This document shows, in pieces, positions 1-8,564 of a stretch of DNA of 64,000 nucleotides (position 1 is its first letter; every line of letters begins with the position of its first letter). The stretch is from Oceanicaulis sp. MMSF_3324. Its GTDB lineage: Bacteria; Pseudomonadota; Alphaproteobacteria; Caulobacterales; Maricaulaceae. The stretch spans positions 1 to 64,000 of the forward strand of contig NZ_JASHIU010000003.1 of the NCBI RefSeq assembly GCF_030733545.1, given 5' to 3'. Made by a program: the position numbers and the translations under genes. The notes beneath the pieces are model-generated. The model had not been told where the DNA came from. It saw nothing but the letters and a program-made list of their open reading frames with translations, and did no database searches.

Positions 1-74
1 GGCAGGCCCTAGGGGAATCGAACCCCTCTTTCCAGGTTGAAAACCTGGCGTCCTAACCGATAGACGAAGGGCCC
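1..74 (-). tRNA. tRNA-Glu (anticodon UUC), 3' end at window edge
   Basis: Read on the minus strand this folds as a tRNA: a 7 bp acceptor stem opening with a G-U pair, a D arm with GGTTAGGAC, an anticodon stem CCAGG/CCTGG closing the loop TTTTCAA (anticodon TTC, Glu), and a T arm AGGGG-TTCGATT-CCCCT. The discriminator G and CC of the CCA end are visible; the terminal A would lie just outside the window. A sigma70-type promoter sits 20 bases upstream (94-122). It is transcribed in the same direction as recJ, which ends about 90 bases upstream. Confidence 0.96.
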
Positions 75-93
75 GCATCGGTGTGGAGGCGGT

Positions 94-122
94 GATATAT
101 CTGGACAGGCGGAGCGATGCAA
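94..122 (-). promoter_or_regulatory. Promoter of tRNA-Glu
   Basis: On the minus strand TTGCAT (117-122) and TATATC (94-99) are separated by exactly 17 bases, a close match to the housekeeping sigma consensus. The tRNA 5' end lies 20 bases downstream of the -10 box, so the primary transcript would carry a short 5' leader. Confidence 0.65.
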
Positions 123-162
123 GCGGGTCTGCAAAGGTTTTGCAGCATGCACTGCATCAAAC

Positions 163-1950
163 TCAGTCCGCCTTGGCCAGGTCTTCCAGGTGAAGCTCCG
201 CCTTGCGGCCATAGCGGTTGTCTTCGGCGCGCAGCTTGCCCGCCACATGCCAGAGCCCGTCTGGCCCGTTCAACAGCGCCTGCCCCAGGGGCTGGTCCGC
301 GCTTCGAAAGCTGATCCCCGTCAACCGGCCGCCGCCTGGGGACTCAAAAGTGAAACGCACATGATCGGTTCCCACCCGTTGGGCGTAGGTCCGCCTGAGG
401 GAAGAAAATGCGAATCGCGGCTCAGGATTGCCCATGCCATAGGGTTCAGCCGCGGACAGCGCTTCACAGAATTCAAACGACACCGCGGACGGACTGACCA
501 CGGCGTCCACCTGATAGGTGCGCGCCTCTTCCGCGTCCCGCCAATCATCCCGAAGTCTTGAGCTCAGATAATCGATGAGCTCGGATATGCGATTGGACTC
601 GATCGTCAGGCCGCACGCCATGGCATGGCCGCCGCCGGCGACCAGAAGCCCCTCTTCCCGGGCCGCAGCCACTGCGCCGCCCAGATTGACGCCCGGGCAC
701 GAGCGGCCCGAGCCCTTGCCCAGCCCGGTTTCGGGATCAGTGCCGATGACGATTGTAGGCCGGTTGAACCGCTCCTTGATTCGTCCCGCGACAATGCCGA
801 TCACCCCAGGGTGCCAGTGCTCGCCCGAAGCGACGAGTATAGGTGTGTCTTCCGTCAGTTCCTGAGCGGCGATCTGCGCCTGCGCCTGATCAAGGACATC
901 GGTCTCAATGGCGCGGCGTTCAGCGTTCAGGGCATCAAGCGTTTGGGCGATATGCGCCGCCTCGGCCGGGTCCTGCGTCATCATCAGGCGGGCGCCCAGG
1001 TCCGATTGGCCCACCCGGCCGCCGGCATTGATGCGCGGTCCCAGCAGGAACCCGGCATGGTAAGGCGAAGCTGGTCCTTGCACCCCCGCCGCAGCGGCCA
1101 GCGCCGCCATGCCGGGCCGTGACCAGTGGCTCATCACCTTGAGCCCCTGGGCGACAATGGCGCGATTGACCCCGGTCAGGGAGACCACGTCGCAAATCGT
1201 GCCGAGGGCGGCGAGGTCGGCGAAATCGAGTACATTCGGTTCCGCACGATCCTTGAAGGCGCTGCGTTTGCGCCCTTCCCGGTTCAACGCCGCCAGCAGC
1301 ACAAAGGTCACGCCGGCCGCCGCCAGATGTCCGCAGCCGGATTCATCGCCGGGCTGATTGGGGTTGACCAACGCATCGGCGGGCGGGATCTCGCCATCCA
1401 TCAGGTGGTGATCAATCACCACCACTGGCAGGCCCATCTCGTGCGCCGCGGTCAGCGGTCCGACGGAGGCCGCGCCGCAATCGAGTGTGATGACCAGGCG
1501 TGCGCCCTGATCCTTGAGATGTTTCAGCGCAGGAGCGTTCGGGCCATAGCCCTCCTCGATCCGGTCAGGCACGTAGATGATGGGGTCTGCGCCAAGCGCA
1601 CGCAGCCAGCCGCCCAGCTGGGCGGCGGATGTGGCCCCGTCCACATCGTAATCGGCGAAGAGCGCGATACGGTCACCCGCTTCAACCGCATCCCAGATGC
1701 GACGCGCAGCTTCATCCATCCCCTTCAGTGTGGATGGATCGGGAAAACTGTCGCGCAGTTTCGGGGCCAGGAAGGCGGGCGCGGCATCCGCGGTCAGGCC
1801 GCGCGCCGCCATGAGACGGGCCAGGGCGTCAGATGTACCCGTCGCCCGGCAAATCGCCTGAACCGCAGCATCGTCCGCAGATTTCAGCCGCCATTGACGT
1901 CCGCCGAGTGACTGGCGAACGCCGAAAAGCGGCTCGTCCGCCGCACTCAA
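163..1950 (-). CDS. recJ: Single-stranded-DNA-specific exonuclease RecJ
   Basis: 595 aa, usual RecJ length. The DHH phosphoesterase core is clear: FADYDVDGATS near residue 100 (motif I) and VVIDHHLMDG (motif III) supply the Mn-binding Asp/His residues. The DHHA1 part has GVIGIVAGRIKERF, GSGRSCPG and GGHAMACGL, and a C-terminal OB-like domain follows. It degrades ssDNA 5' to 3' in recombination and mismatch repair. The start is TTG at 1950, overlapping the glpX stop (TTGA), which suggests translational coupling; no independent Shine-Dalgarno is seen. The glpX-recJ order is inferred to be one transcript ending before tRNA-Glu. Confidence 0.96.
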   Translation of the reverse strand: MSAADEPLFGVRQSLGGRQWRLKSADDAAVQAICRATGTSDALARLMAARGLTADAAPAFLAPKLRDSFPDPSTLKGMDEAARRIWDAVEAGDRIALFADYDVDGATSAAQLGGWLRALGADPIIYVPDRIEEGYGPNAPALKHLKDQGARLVITLDCGAASVGPLTAAHEMGLPVVVIDHHLMDGEIPPADALVNPNQPGDESGCGHLAAAGVTFVLLAALNREGRKRSAFKDRAEPNVLDFADLAALGTICDVVSLTGVNRAIVAQGLKVMSHWSRPGMAALAAAAGVQGPASPYHAGFLLGPRINAGGRVGQSDLGARLMMTQDPAEAAHIAQTLDALNAERRAIETDVLDQAQAQIAAQELTEDTPILVASGEHWHPGVIGIVAGRIKERFNRPTIVIGTDPETGLGKGSGRSCPGVNLGGAVAAAREEGLLVAGGGHAMACGLTIESNRISELIDYLSSRLRDDWRDAEEARTYQVDAVVSPSAVSFEFCEALSAAEPYGMGNPEPRFAFSSLRRTYAQRVGTDHVRFTFESPGGGRLTGISFRSADQPLGQALLNGPDGLWHVAGKLRAEDNRYGRKAELHLEDLAKAD

Positions 1951-2906
1951 GACTGATGCGGACGCCGGGTGGTGATGACGCGGCGCAGCCCTGATGCGGA
2001 AGAGAAGACCAGTGACTGGGTCTCGACATAGCCCGGACCGAAGGTGACGCCGGACACCATGTCGCCATTCGTCACGCCCGTAGCGATGAAGAGGCAGTCC
2101 TGAGAGGCCAGCTCGGTCAGGGTGTATTTGCGATCAAGATCGGCGATGCCGACCCGCTTGGCGCGTTCGCGCTCGTCATCCGTGCGGAAATGCAGACGCC
2201 CCTGCATCTGACCGCCCAGACAACGCAGGGCCGAAGCGCTGAGGACGCCTTCAGGCGCGCCGCCACGGCCGATATAGATGTCGGCTTCGCCATCGGGATC
2301 CGCCGCATTGATGCAGCCCGCCACGTCGCCATCGGTGATGAAGTTCACACGCGCGCCCGTGGAGCGGATGGACTCGATGATGTCTTCATGGCGTTCGCGG
2401 TCGAGCACGCAGGCCGTCATGTCGGACGGATCAACGCCCTTGGCCTTGGCCATCGCCTTGATGTTGTCCGCCGGGCTGGCGTCCAGATCGATCACGCCTT
2501 CAGGATAGCCTGCGCCGATAGCGATCTTGTCCATATAAGTGTCCGGCGCGTGCAACAGGCCGCCGCGCGGCGCCAGCGACAGAACGGCCAGCGCGTTCGC
2601 CATGCCCTTTGCGGTCAGGCTGGTGCCTTCAAGCGGGTCCAGCGCGATATCGATCTCCGGCCCCTCGCCCGTGCCGACTTCTTCGCCGATATACAGCATC
2701 GGCGCTTCATCGCGCTCGCCTTCACCGATCACGATGCGGCCCTTCATGGGGGTGGCGTTCAGCCCGGTGCGCATGGCGTCAACGGCGGCCTGGTCAGCAG
2801 CAATCTTGTCGCCTCGCCCGACAAGGGCGGAAGCGGCGATGGCCGCCTTTTCAGCAGCATTCAGCGCGTCAGTGACAAGGCGATCGAGGGCGAAACCGTC
2901 GGACAT
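1947..2906 (-). CDS. glpX: Class II fructose-1,6-bisphosphatase GlpX
   Basis: 319 aa, full length for the family. It hydrolyses fructose-1,6-bisphosphate to fructose-6-phosphate in gluconeogenesis. Visible signatures are GEGERDEAPMLYIGEEVG around residues 61-78 and the metal/phosphate motif DPLEGTSL around residue 92, typical of Li-sensitive Mg-dependent phosphatases of the GlpX type. A second cluster with GRGGAPEGVLSA lies near residue 210. The stop overlaps the TTG start of recJ by four bases. A small lipoprotein gene lies 40 bases upstream on the same strand and may belong to the same transcript. Confidence 0.96.
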   Translation of the reverse strand: MSDGFALDRLVTDALNAAEKAAIAASALVGRGDKIAADQAAVDAMRTGLNATPMKGRIVIGEGERDEAPMLYIGEEVGTGEGPEIDIALDPLEGTSLTAKGMANALAVLSLAPRGGLLHAPDTYMDKIAIGAGYPEGVIDLDASPADNIKAMAKAKGVDPSDMTACVLDRERHEDIIESIRSTGARVNFITDGDVAGCINAADPDGEADIYIGRGGAPEGVLSASALRCLGGQMQGRLHFRTDDERERAKRVGIADLDRKYTLTELASQDCLFIATGVTNGDMVSGVTFGPGYVETQSLVFSSASGLRRVITTRRPHQS

Positions 2907-2946
2907 GGAGCGTCTTCCTTCAGGCAGTCAGGATACAATCAGAGCG

Positions 2947-3252
2947 TTATTGAGGCCGTTGCGCACGTTCGCGCTGTTCAGCAGCGTATTGTTCGGAATT
3001 GGGATCGGGGCCGCGCAAGGCGTCGCCCTCATCCAGTACTTCGCGTCCGGTCGCAACCACCTGAGCTTCCTGCTGACGAAGCGTCTCGCGCTCTTGCTGG
3101 GGCAGACGCAGGGTCTGCACATAGACGGGCGCCTCCTGTGGCGGCTGAGCCGCCAAGGCGTCATCTGTCCAGCGCGATTCCTGGCTGGCCGGAGCCATCA
3201 TGCAGCCCGCCAACAGCAGCGGCGTCACGAACAGAAATGTTTTTTGCAGCAT
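2947..3252 (-). CDS. Small lipoprotein of unknown function
   Basis: 101 aa from the ATG at 3252, chosen because GGAAGG sits six bases upstream and because the protein then begins directly with a lipoprotein signal: MLQKT, a hydrophobic stretch FLFVTPLLL and a lipobox LAGC (Cys17). The mature part is short, charged and Gln/Glu-rich (QTLRLPQQERETLRQQEAQVV), likely helical, with no recognised domain. It starts 96 bases from phaC in divergent orientation and precedes glpX. It is probably anchored to the inner leaflet of the outer membrane; its role is unknown. Confidence 0.75.
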   Translation of the reverse strand: MLQKTFLFVTPLLLAGCMMAPASQESRWTDDALAAQPPQEAPVYVQTLRLPQQERETLRQQEAQVVATGREVLDEGDALRGPDPNSEQYAAEQRERAQRPQ

Positions 3253-3348
3253 CTTGGCCTTCCAGCGACCTTCTGACCGTTGGACGCGGTCGAGGCTTTC
3301 TATACGCTTTGTCCCGTGGCTGTCACCCACTGTAAGGAGTCCGGGCGA

Positions 3349-5376
3349 ATGACGACACGCAAATCCTCTTCTTCGTCTTCGAGCGGTTCATCTAGGACGC
3401 CGAAAAAGACCGCGACTCCCAAGGCCGCCAAGCGGAAAACCGCGCCCAAAACCACAGCTTCGAAAGCGAGCGGTCGCAAGCCCTCCAGCCGGGAAACAGC
3501 AGACAAGATGGAGACCGCCGCCAAGGCGGATCCGCAAACCCAGGCCGCATCAGGACCTGAGTCGCCCTATGATTTTCCCATGGGCGGCCTGTCTGATGAA
3601 AACCTGCAGCATCTCGAGGAGATGTCGCGTCGCGTGCTCCAGGCCTCGATCAAGGGGCAAAAGCTGATGAACGACGCCATGAAGCGTTCGCTCGAGGGCG
3701 ATCCGTCCATGGCGCCGCAGATTGATCCGCTTCACGCCAATCCGGAAATGCTCCAGGCCTGGGAACACATCCTGTCTGATCCCGAAGCGATCATGCAGGC
3801 CCAGGCGGATCTGTATTCGGGCTATCTCGACCTGTGGGCGAACGCCACACGCCGGATGATGAGCGGGGAAAAGCCCAAGCCCGTCATCGAGCCCGATCCG
3901 TCCGACAAACGCTGGAAGTCAGACGCCTGGACCGAGCATCCGCTCTTTGACGCCATGAAGCAGTCCTATCTGCTCAATCAGCGTTTCCTGATGGGGCTCG
4001 TGGACGGCATCAAAGGCGTTGATGAGGCGACCAAGCACAAGGTCCACTTCCTGACCCAGCAGATGGTGGACGCCCTCGCGCCCACCAATTTTGCTTTGAC
4101 CAATCCCGATGTGCTCGAGGAAACCTTCAAGACTCGGGGTGAAAACCTCTCTCGCGGCCTGATGCGCCTGGTGGAGGATCTCGAGCGCGGAGATGGCCGT
4201 CTTGCCCTGAGCCAGACCGACATGTCCGGCTTTGAAGTGGGCAAGGACATCGCCACCACGCCCGGCGAGGTCATTTACCGCAACCGTGTCATGGAGCTGA
4301 TCCAGTACGCGCCGGCCACCGAGCAGGTGCGCAAACGTCCGCTGCTGATCGCCCCGCCCTGGATCAACAAGTTCTACATTCTCGACCTGCGCCCTCAGGG
4401 CTCGATGATCCGCTGGCTGACCGAGCAGGGCTTCACGGTCTTCCTGATTTCCTGGGTCAATCCCGACGCTTCTCTGAAGGATGCGACGTTCGAGGATTAT
4501 ATCCGGGAGGGTCTGTATGAGGCCCTTGATGTGGTTGAAGAGGTCACCGGCGAGCATCAGGTCGACACGGTCGGTTACTGCATTGGCGGGACCATGCTGG
4601 GCTCCGCTCTCGCCCTGATGGCGGCCGAAGACGATGACCGCATCGCGTCCGCCACCTTCTTCGCCGCCCAGCATGACTTCAAGCTGGCGGGCGATCTCCT
4701 CGTGTTCGTCGATGAGGAATGGATCGGCGAGATTTCCCGGCTGATGGATTCCCAGGGCGGCGTGCTGGACGGGCGAACCATGTCCGACACCTTCAACATG
4801 CTGCGTTCAAACGATCTGGTCTGGTCCTTCGTTATCAAGAACTACCTTCTGGGCAAGGAGCCCCAGGCGTTCGATCTGTTGTACTGGAACGCCGACCAGA
4901 CCCGGATGCCCAAGACGCTCCACCTGTTCTATCTGAACGCGTTCTACCGCCAGAACCTGTTGTCGGAGGGCAAGATGGAGCTGGGCGGGCATGTGCTGGA
5001 CATGAAGGATGTGACCATTCCCATCTTCATGCAGGCCAGCCAGAAGGACCACATCGCGCCCGCCGACAGCGTCTATCGCTCCGCCCGACTGTTCGGTGGC
5101 CCTGTGGAATACATGATGGCGGGATCGGGCCATATCGCCGGCGTCGTCAACCATCCCGACGCCAACAAGTACCAGCACTGGACCAATGACGCCCTGCCCG
5201 AAACCCGGAATGACTGGATGGAGGGGGCGACGGAAAACCCCGGCTCCTGGTGGCCGCACTGGCGCGACTGGCTGATGAGCCTGAGCGATGAAACCGTGCC
5301 CGCGCGTCAACCGGGCGGCGGCGTCCGTGAACCGCTCTGCCCGGCGCCCGGCGAATACGTCAAGGTCCGCAGCTAG
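3349..5376 (+). CDS. phaC: Class I poly(3-hydroxyalkanoate) synthase PhaC with Lys/Ser/Ala-rich N-terminal extension
   Basis: 675 aa from the ATG at 3349 (AAGGAG nine bases upstream); class I synthases are usually nearer 600. It polymerises hydroxyacyl-CoA into storage polyester on granule surfaces. The alpha/beta-hydrolase core carries a lipase-like box GYCIGG with nucleophile Cys411, Asp567 (SQKDHIAP) and His595 (GSGHIAG). PhaC_N precedes it (about residues 140-310). The first 65 residues are unusual: a Ser run, then Lys/Ala/Thr/Pro-rich sequence resembling a histone H1 or AlgP tail. No phaA, phaB, phaR or phasin gene is adjacent. Its TAG stop shares the palindrome CTAG (5373-5376) with the convergent methyltransferase. 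Confidence 0.95.
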   Translation: MTTRKSSSSSSSGSSRTPKKTATPKAAKRKTAPKTTASKASGRKPSSRETADKMETAAKADPQTQAASGPESPYDFPMGGLSDENLQHLEEMSRRVLQASIKGQKLMNDAMKRSLEGDPSMAPQIDPLHANPEMLQAWEHILSDPEAIMQAQADLYSGYLDLWANATRRMMSGEKPKPVIEPDPSDKRWKSDAWTEHPLFDAMKQSYLLNQRFLMGLVDGIKGVDEATKHKVHFLTQQMVDALAPTNFALTNPDVLEETFKTRGENLSRGLMRLVEDLERGDGRLALSQTDMSGFEVGKDIATTPGEVIYRNRVMELIQYAPATEQVRKRPLLIAPPWINKFYILDLRPQGSMIRWLTEQGFTVFLISWVNPDASLKDATFEDYIREGLYEALDVVEEVTGEHQVDTVGYCIGGTMLGSALALMAAEDDDRIASATFFAAQHDFKLAGDLLVFVDEEWIGEISRLMDSQGGVLDGRTMSDTFNMLRSNDLVWSFVIKNYLLGKEPQAFDLLYWNADQTRMPKTLHLFYLNAFYRQNLLSEGKMELGGHVLDMKDVTIPIFMQASQKDHIAPADSVYRSARLFGGPVEYMMAGSGHIAGVVNHPDANKYQHWTNDALPETRNDWMEGATENPGSWWPHWRDWLMSLSDETVPARQPGGGVREPLCPAPGEYVKVRS

Positions 5377-5999
5377 TCAGACGCCTTGCGCGCAATCAGG
5401 AAGACCGTCGGCGATTTGGACGGTTTGAACCGGTATTCGATTATAAAACCGCTGGCGCGCAGCTCCTCGGTGAGGCGCGTCTCCTTGAAAATCTGAAAAT
5501 CCGGCCAACCCCGGAACAGACGCATGACCGGCTTGATCAGACCGAGAAACGCCATGCCATCGCCCAGACAGGCCGTGCTGGTGACAAACGCGCCGCCCGG
5601 TTTGAGCAGATCATGGGACTGCTGAATCGTGCTCTGACGGTCCGGTACGAGATGCAACACGTTCAGACCCAGCACGACATCAAAGCTGCCATTGGGTTCA
5701 TTCAGGTCCGCCACATCGCAGGCGGCGAAGCGGATATTGTCAACGCCCGCTTCCGCGGCGCGCTCGCGGGCGATCTTGATCATCTCGTCAGACAGATCCG
5801 TCGCCACCAGTTCCTTCACGTAAGGGGCGTGCAAGACCGCCGTCGCACCGGTCCCGCATCCGTATTCCAGCACCCGGCTGTCCGGTGTGAAACAGGTCCG
5901 GGTCTTTTCTAGCTTGTGCTCATAGCTTGCCTGATCGGCGATCGGATCCTGCGCGTATTTGCGTGCGATGCGATCCCAGAAGGCTTTGTCCTGCGACAT
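5373..5999 (-). CDS. Class I SAM-dependent methyltransferase
   Basis: 208 aa from the ATG at 5999, preceded by AGGA at good spacing. It has the Rossmann-like SAM-binding fold: motif I VLEYGCGTGATAVLHAP near residue 47, an acidic strand end ELVATDLSDEMI, and the post-I segment FDVVLGLNVLHLV, all of the Methyltransf_11/25 type. The substrate cannot be read from sequence; relatives include small-molecule and ubiquinone/menaquinone-like methyltransferases. It diverges from a LysR regulator gene across a 103 base gap, so regulation by that LysR protein is plausible. The stop overlaps the phaC stop. Confidence 0.85.
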   Translation of the reverse strand: MSQDKAFWDRIARKYAQDPIADQASYEHKLEKTRTCFTPDSRVLEYGCGTGATAVLHAPYVKELVATDLSDEMIKIARERAAEAGVDNIRFAACDVADLNEPNGSFDVVLGLNVLHLVPDRQSTIQQSHDLLKPGGAFVTSTACLGDGMAFLGLIKPVMRLFRGWPDFQIFKETRLTEELRASGFIIEYRFKPSKSPTVFLIARKASD

Positions 6000-6102
6000 G
6001 TAAGGTCCTGACCGTCTTGTTTTATTGCTTGTCCCTGATCGATACCCCCTGCCCCGCTCTTTGAATATTGTTGAAATAAGCGCATCTGCTATACGGAAAT
6101 GC

Positions 6103-7008
6103 ATGAAACTGTCTGCACGCGATCTCGACTGGAATCAGGTCCGCGCCTTCCTCGTCACCGCGCAAGAGGGCTCGTTTTCAGCCGCGTCTCGTGCTCTCGG
6201 GCAAACCCAGCCCACTCTCTCAAGACAGGTCAGCGCGCTGGAAACACAGCTGGGCGTAACGTTGTTCGAGCGCGGCACGCGCACCATGGCGCTGACCGAG
6301 GCGGGTGAGGCCCTGCTCGCCCCCGCGAAAGCCATGCTCGATGGTGCTCTGGACCTGTCACTGGCCGCGGAAGGGCGTTCAACGTCCATGAAGGGCCAGG
6401 TGACCATCACTGCGACCAGCCTGTTCGCCATGAGCTATCTGCCGCCGATAATCGAGGAACTGCGGACCCGCGCGCCCGAGCTCACCCTGGAAGTGATTGC
6501 ATCCAACTCCTTGCAGGACTTGCGGCGGCGAGAGGCGGATATCGCGATCCGCCATGTGCGACCTTCAGAAGATGAGCTGATTGGCAAATTGATCGGTGAG
6601 CATACGGCCGGACTGTACGCCTCGCCCACCTATGTGGCGCGCAAGAGCGCGCCGTCTGGGCCTGAAGATATTCAGTCCCATGATTTTCTCGGCTTTGAGG
6701 CTATCGATCAGGCGCTGGCCTTCTATCGCGAGGTGGGGTTGGCGGTGACACCGGACCAGATTCGCGTCATCAGCGGCTATGGCGAAGTACTGGTCGCACT
6801 CGTCCATCAGGGCTTGGGCATATGCATCTTGCCCGATGGAGCGTTCTGTGACGGGCTGGAACCGGTTCTCCCCTCGCAGATACGCATCGATTTCCCGGTC
6901 TGGTTGGTCACCCATCGCGAGCTGCAGACCAACCCACGCATTCGCCTTGTCTTTGATGTTCTGGCCGAGGCGTTGAAAGCGCGACCGAGTGATAAGCCAA
7001 TGTCATAA
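6103..7008 (+). CDS. LysR-family transcriptional regulator
   Basis: 301 aa from the ATG at 6103, chosen because the HTH then starts at the standard position: LDWNQVRAFLVTAQEG, AASRALGQTQPTLSRQVSALE and LGVTLFERGTR span residues 8-65. A LysR substrate-binding domain follows (about residues 90-290). The start has only a weak GGAA upstream. The divergent methyltransferase gene is the most likely target. The intergenic region holds TTGAA repeated ten bases apart (6061, 6071) and an AT-rich ATATTGTTGAAATA, which could form a LysR site, but no clean T-N11-A dyad stands out. The inducer is unknown. Confidence 0.88.
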   Translation: MKLSARDLDWNQVRAFLVTAQEGSFSAASRALGQTQPTLSRQVSALETQLGVTLFERGTRTMALTEAGEALLAPAKAMLDGALDLSLAAEGRSTSMKGQVTITATSLFAMSYLPPIIEELRTRAPELTLEVIASNSLQDLRRREADIAIRHVRPSEDELIGKLIGEHTAGLYASPTYVARKSAPSGPEDIQSHDFLGFEAIDQALAFYREVGLAVTPDQIRVISGYGEVLVALVHQGLGICILPDGAFCDGLEPVLPSQIRIDFPVWLVTHRELQTNPRIRLVFDVLAEALKARPSDKPMS

Positions 7009-7017
7009 TTCTGGCCT
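7000..7017 (+). promoter_or_regulatory. Candidate Pho box upstream of phoX
   Basis: ATGTCAT-aatt-CTGGCCT matches 11 of the 14 specified bases of the PhoB box CTGTCAT-N4-CTGTCAT. It overlaps the last codons and stop of the LysR gene and lies 44 bases ahead of the phoX start codon, where a PhoB-activated promoter would place it. The call is by eye and the second half-site is weak. Confidence 0.4.
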
Positions 7018-7061
7018 AGGATGCTGTAGATGTTACTTCATAACAAGCGTTCGGATATCCC

Positions 7062-8489
7062 ATGACACTCTCCCGTCGCAGCTTTCTGAGCAACGCCGCC
7101 GCCATCAGCGCCGCTTTCAGCGCATTGCCGCTTCTGAGCGCGCGCGCACAAGCTCGGAACGCCGGCTATATCAATCAGGTTGAGGGCTATGGCCCGCTTG
7201 AAGCCGATCCGGACGCGCTGTTCGACCTGCCTGCCGGCTTTGATTATGTCACCCTGTCAGAAACCGGCGCGCCCATGGATGACGGGCTGATAGTACCGGG
7301 CGATCATGACGGCATGGCCTGCTTTCCCGGTCTGGAGGACGGGCAGGTAATCCTGGTGCGCAACCATGAAATGTCGCCGGACGAAACCGAAGCGTCTGCT
7401 TTTGGCCCGGATGCGGAAAGGTTGTCGGCAATCGATGCAGGCAAGCTCTATGACCATGCAGATGGCGGGGTGACCCATCTGGGCGGTACGACGACGATCC
7501 ATGTGGACCTCGCTACGCGTCGTGTCGTGCGCCAATTCCTCTCTCTGGGCGGCACCGAGCGTAATTGCGCGGGCGGACCCACGCCCTGGGGCAGCTGGAT
7601 CACCTGTGAAGAAAGCCTCACCCAGGCCGGTCCCGGCTATGGCGCTCACGATCATGGCTATGCGTTTGAAGTGCCGTCGCAGGCGACCGAACTCGTCCGC
7701 GCCGAGCCTCTGACCGCCATGGGCCGTTTCAATCGCGAGGCCTGCGCCACGGATCCGCGCACTTCGATTGTCTACCAGACCGAAGATGACCGCCCCTCCC
7801 TCTTCACCCGCTTCATTCCCAATGCGCCAGGCGAGCTGCGTGCAGGTGGACGCCTACAGGCGCTGAAGGTCATCGGGCAACCGGGCCTGAATACGCATAA
7901 CTGGGATGCCCACGCACAGACTGTCGGGGTGGGTGAAACCCTGGCGGTGGAGTGGATCGACGTCGTGGATGCTCACAACCCCAACAATGACCTCGCCAGC
8001 CGTATGGTGGACGCCGGAGCTGCAAACTTCACCCGCGGTGAAGGCATGTGGTTCGGTGACAATGAAGTCTTCTTCTGCTGCACCGATGGGGGACCTGAGC
8101 ATATTGGCCAGATCTGGCGTTATCGCCCCTCACCGCTTGAGGGTCAGGACGGTGAAACCGCTCAGCCGGGCGAGCTGACCTTGCTCGTCCAGACGACGGA
8201 CGAACGCGTGCTGGAAAAGTGCGACAACATCACGGTGGCGCCCTGGGGCGATCTTGTGGTGGTTGAGGATGGCGATAACGAGCAATTCATCCGCGGCGTC
8301 ACCCCCGATGGCCGCGTCTATACGATCGGCCGCAACGCCGCGTCGGATGACGAGGGTGAGTACAGCGAAATCACAGGTCCCTGTTTCTCGCCGGACGGTT
8401 CAACCCTGTTCTTCAATGTGCAGAACGGCCCGGGCCGCACCTTCGCCGTCAAGGGACCGTGGGAGACCCGGTCCCTGACAGACGTTTGA
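7062..8489 (+). CDS. PhoX-type (DUF839) alkaline phosphatase-like protein, Tat-exported
   Basis: 475 aa. The N-terminus MTLSRRSFLSNAAAIS is a twin-arginine signal with cleavage near ARAQA, so the protein is exported folded. The rest is a six-bladed-propeller DUF839/PhoX protein: early GLEDGQVILVRNHEMSP, NCAGGPTPWGSWITCEES with the conserved Cys, and late CDNITVAPWGDLVVVEDG and GPCFSPDGSTLFFNVQ. PhoX enzymes are Ca/Fe-dependent phosphomonoesterases used under phosphate limitation in marine bacteria. A Pho-box-like site precedes it. Many DUF839 proteins are uncharacterised, so the phosphatase activity is inferred from family. Confidence 0.85.
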   Translation: MTLSRRSFLSNAAAISAAFSALPLLSARAQARNAGYINQVEGYGPLEADPDALFDLPAGFDYVTLSETGAPMDDGLIVPGDHDGMACFPGLEDGQVILVRNHEMSPDETEASAFGPDAERLSAIDAGKLYDHADGGVTHLGGTTTIHVDLATRRVVRQFLSLGGTERNCAGGPTPWGSWITCEESLTQAGPGYGAHDHGYAFEVPSQATELVRAEPLTAMGRFNREACATDPRTSIVYQTEDDRPSLFTRFIPNAPGELRAGGRLQALKVIGQPGLNTHNWDAHAQTVGVGETLAVEWIDVVDAHNPNNDLASRMVDAGAANFTRGEGMWFGDNEVFFCCTDGGPEHIGQIWRYRPSPLEGQDGETAQPGELTLLVQTTDERVLEKCDNITVAPWGDLVVVEDGDNEQFIRGVTPDGRVYTIGRNAASDDEGEYSEITGPCFSPDGSTLFFNVQNGPGRTFAVKGPWETRSLTDV

Positions 8490-8523
8490 ACGGCAGGACG
8501 CAGCTCTTTCTGAGCTTTCAAAT

Positions 8524-8550
8524 CGGGTGACGCCGTCATGGCGTCGCCCG
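8524..8550. terminator. Stem-loop between convergent phoX and dioxygenase genes
   Basis: CGGGTGACGCC and GGCGTCGCCCG (one G-U pair) form an 11 bp stem with a 5 base loop, located 35 bases after phoX and 15 bases after the dioxygenase stop. There is no U-run on either side, so it would be a weak or Rho-assisted terminator serving both genes. Confidence 0.45.
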
Positions 8551-8564
8551 TCAGTCTCTGAGCC

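Noticed and set aside
129-145. Hairpin CTGCAAA-GGT-TTTGCAG downstream of recJ
   Set aside because: Seven A/T-rich pairs, no T-run on either strand; too weak to call a terminator.
6061-6075. TTGAA direct repeat in the LysR/methyltransferase intergenic region
   Set aside because: Could be part of a LysR site, but there is no inverted T-N11-A structure; mentioned only in the LysR entry.
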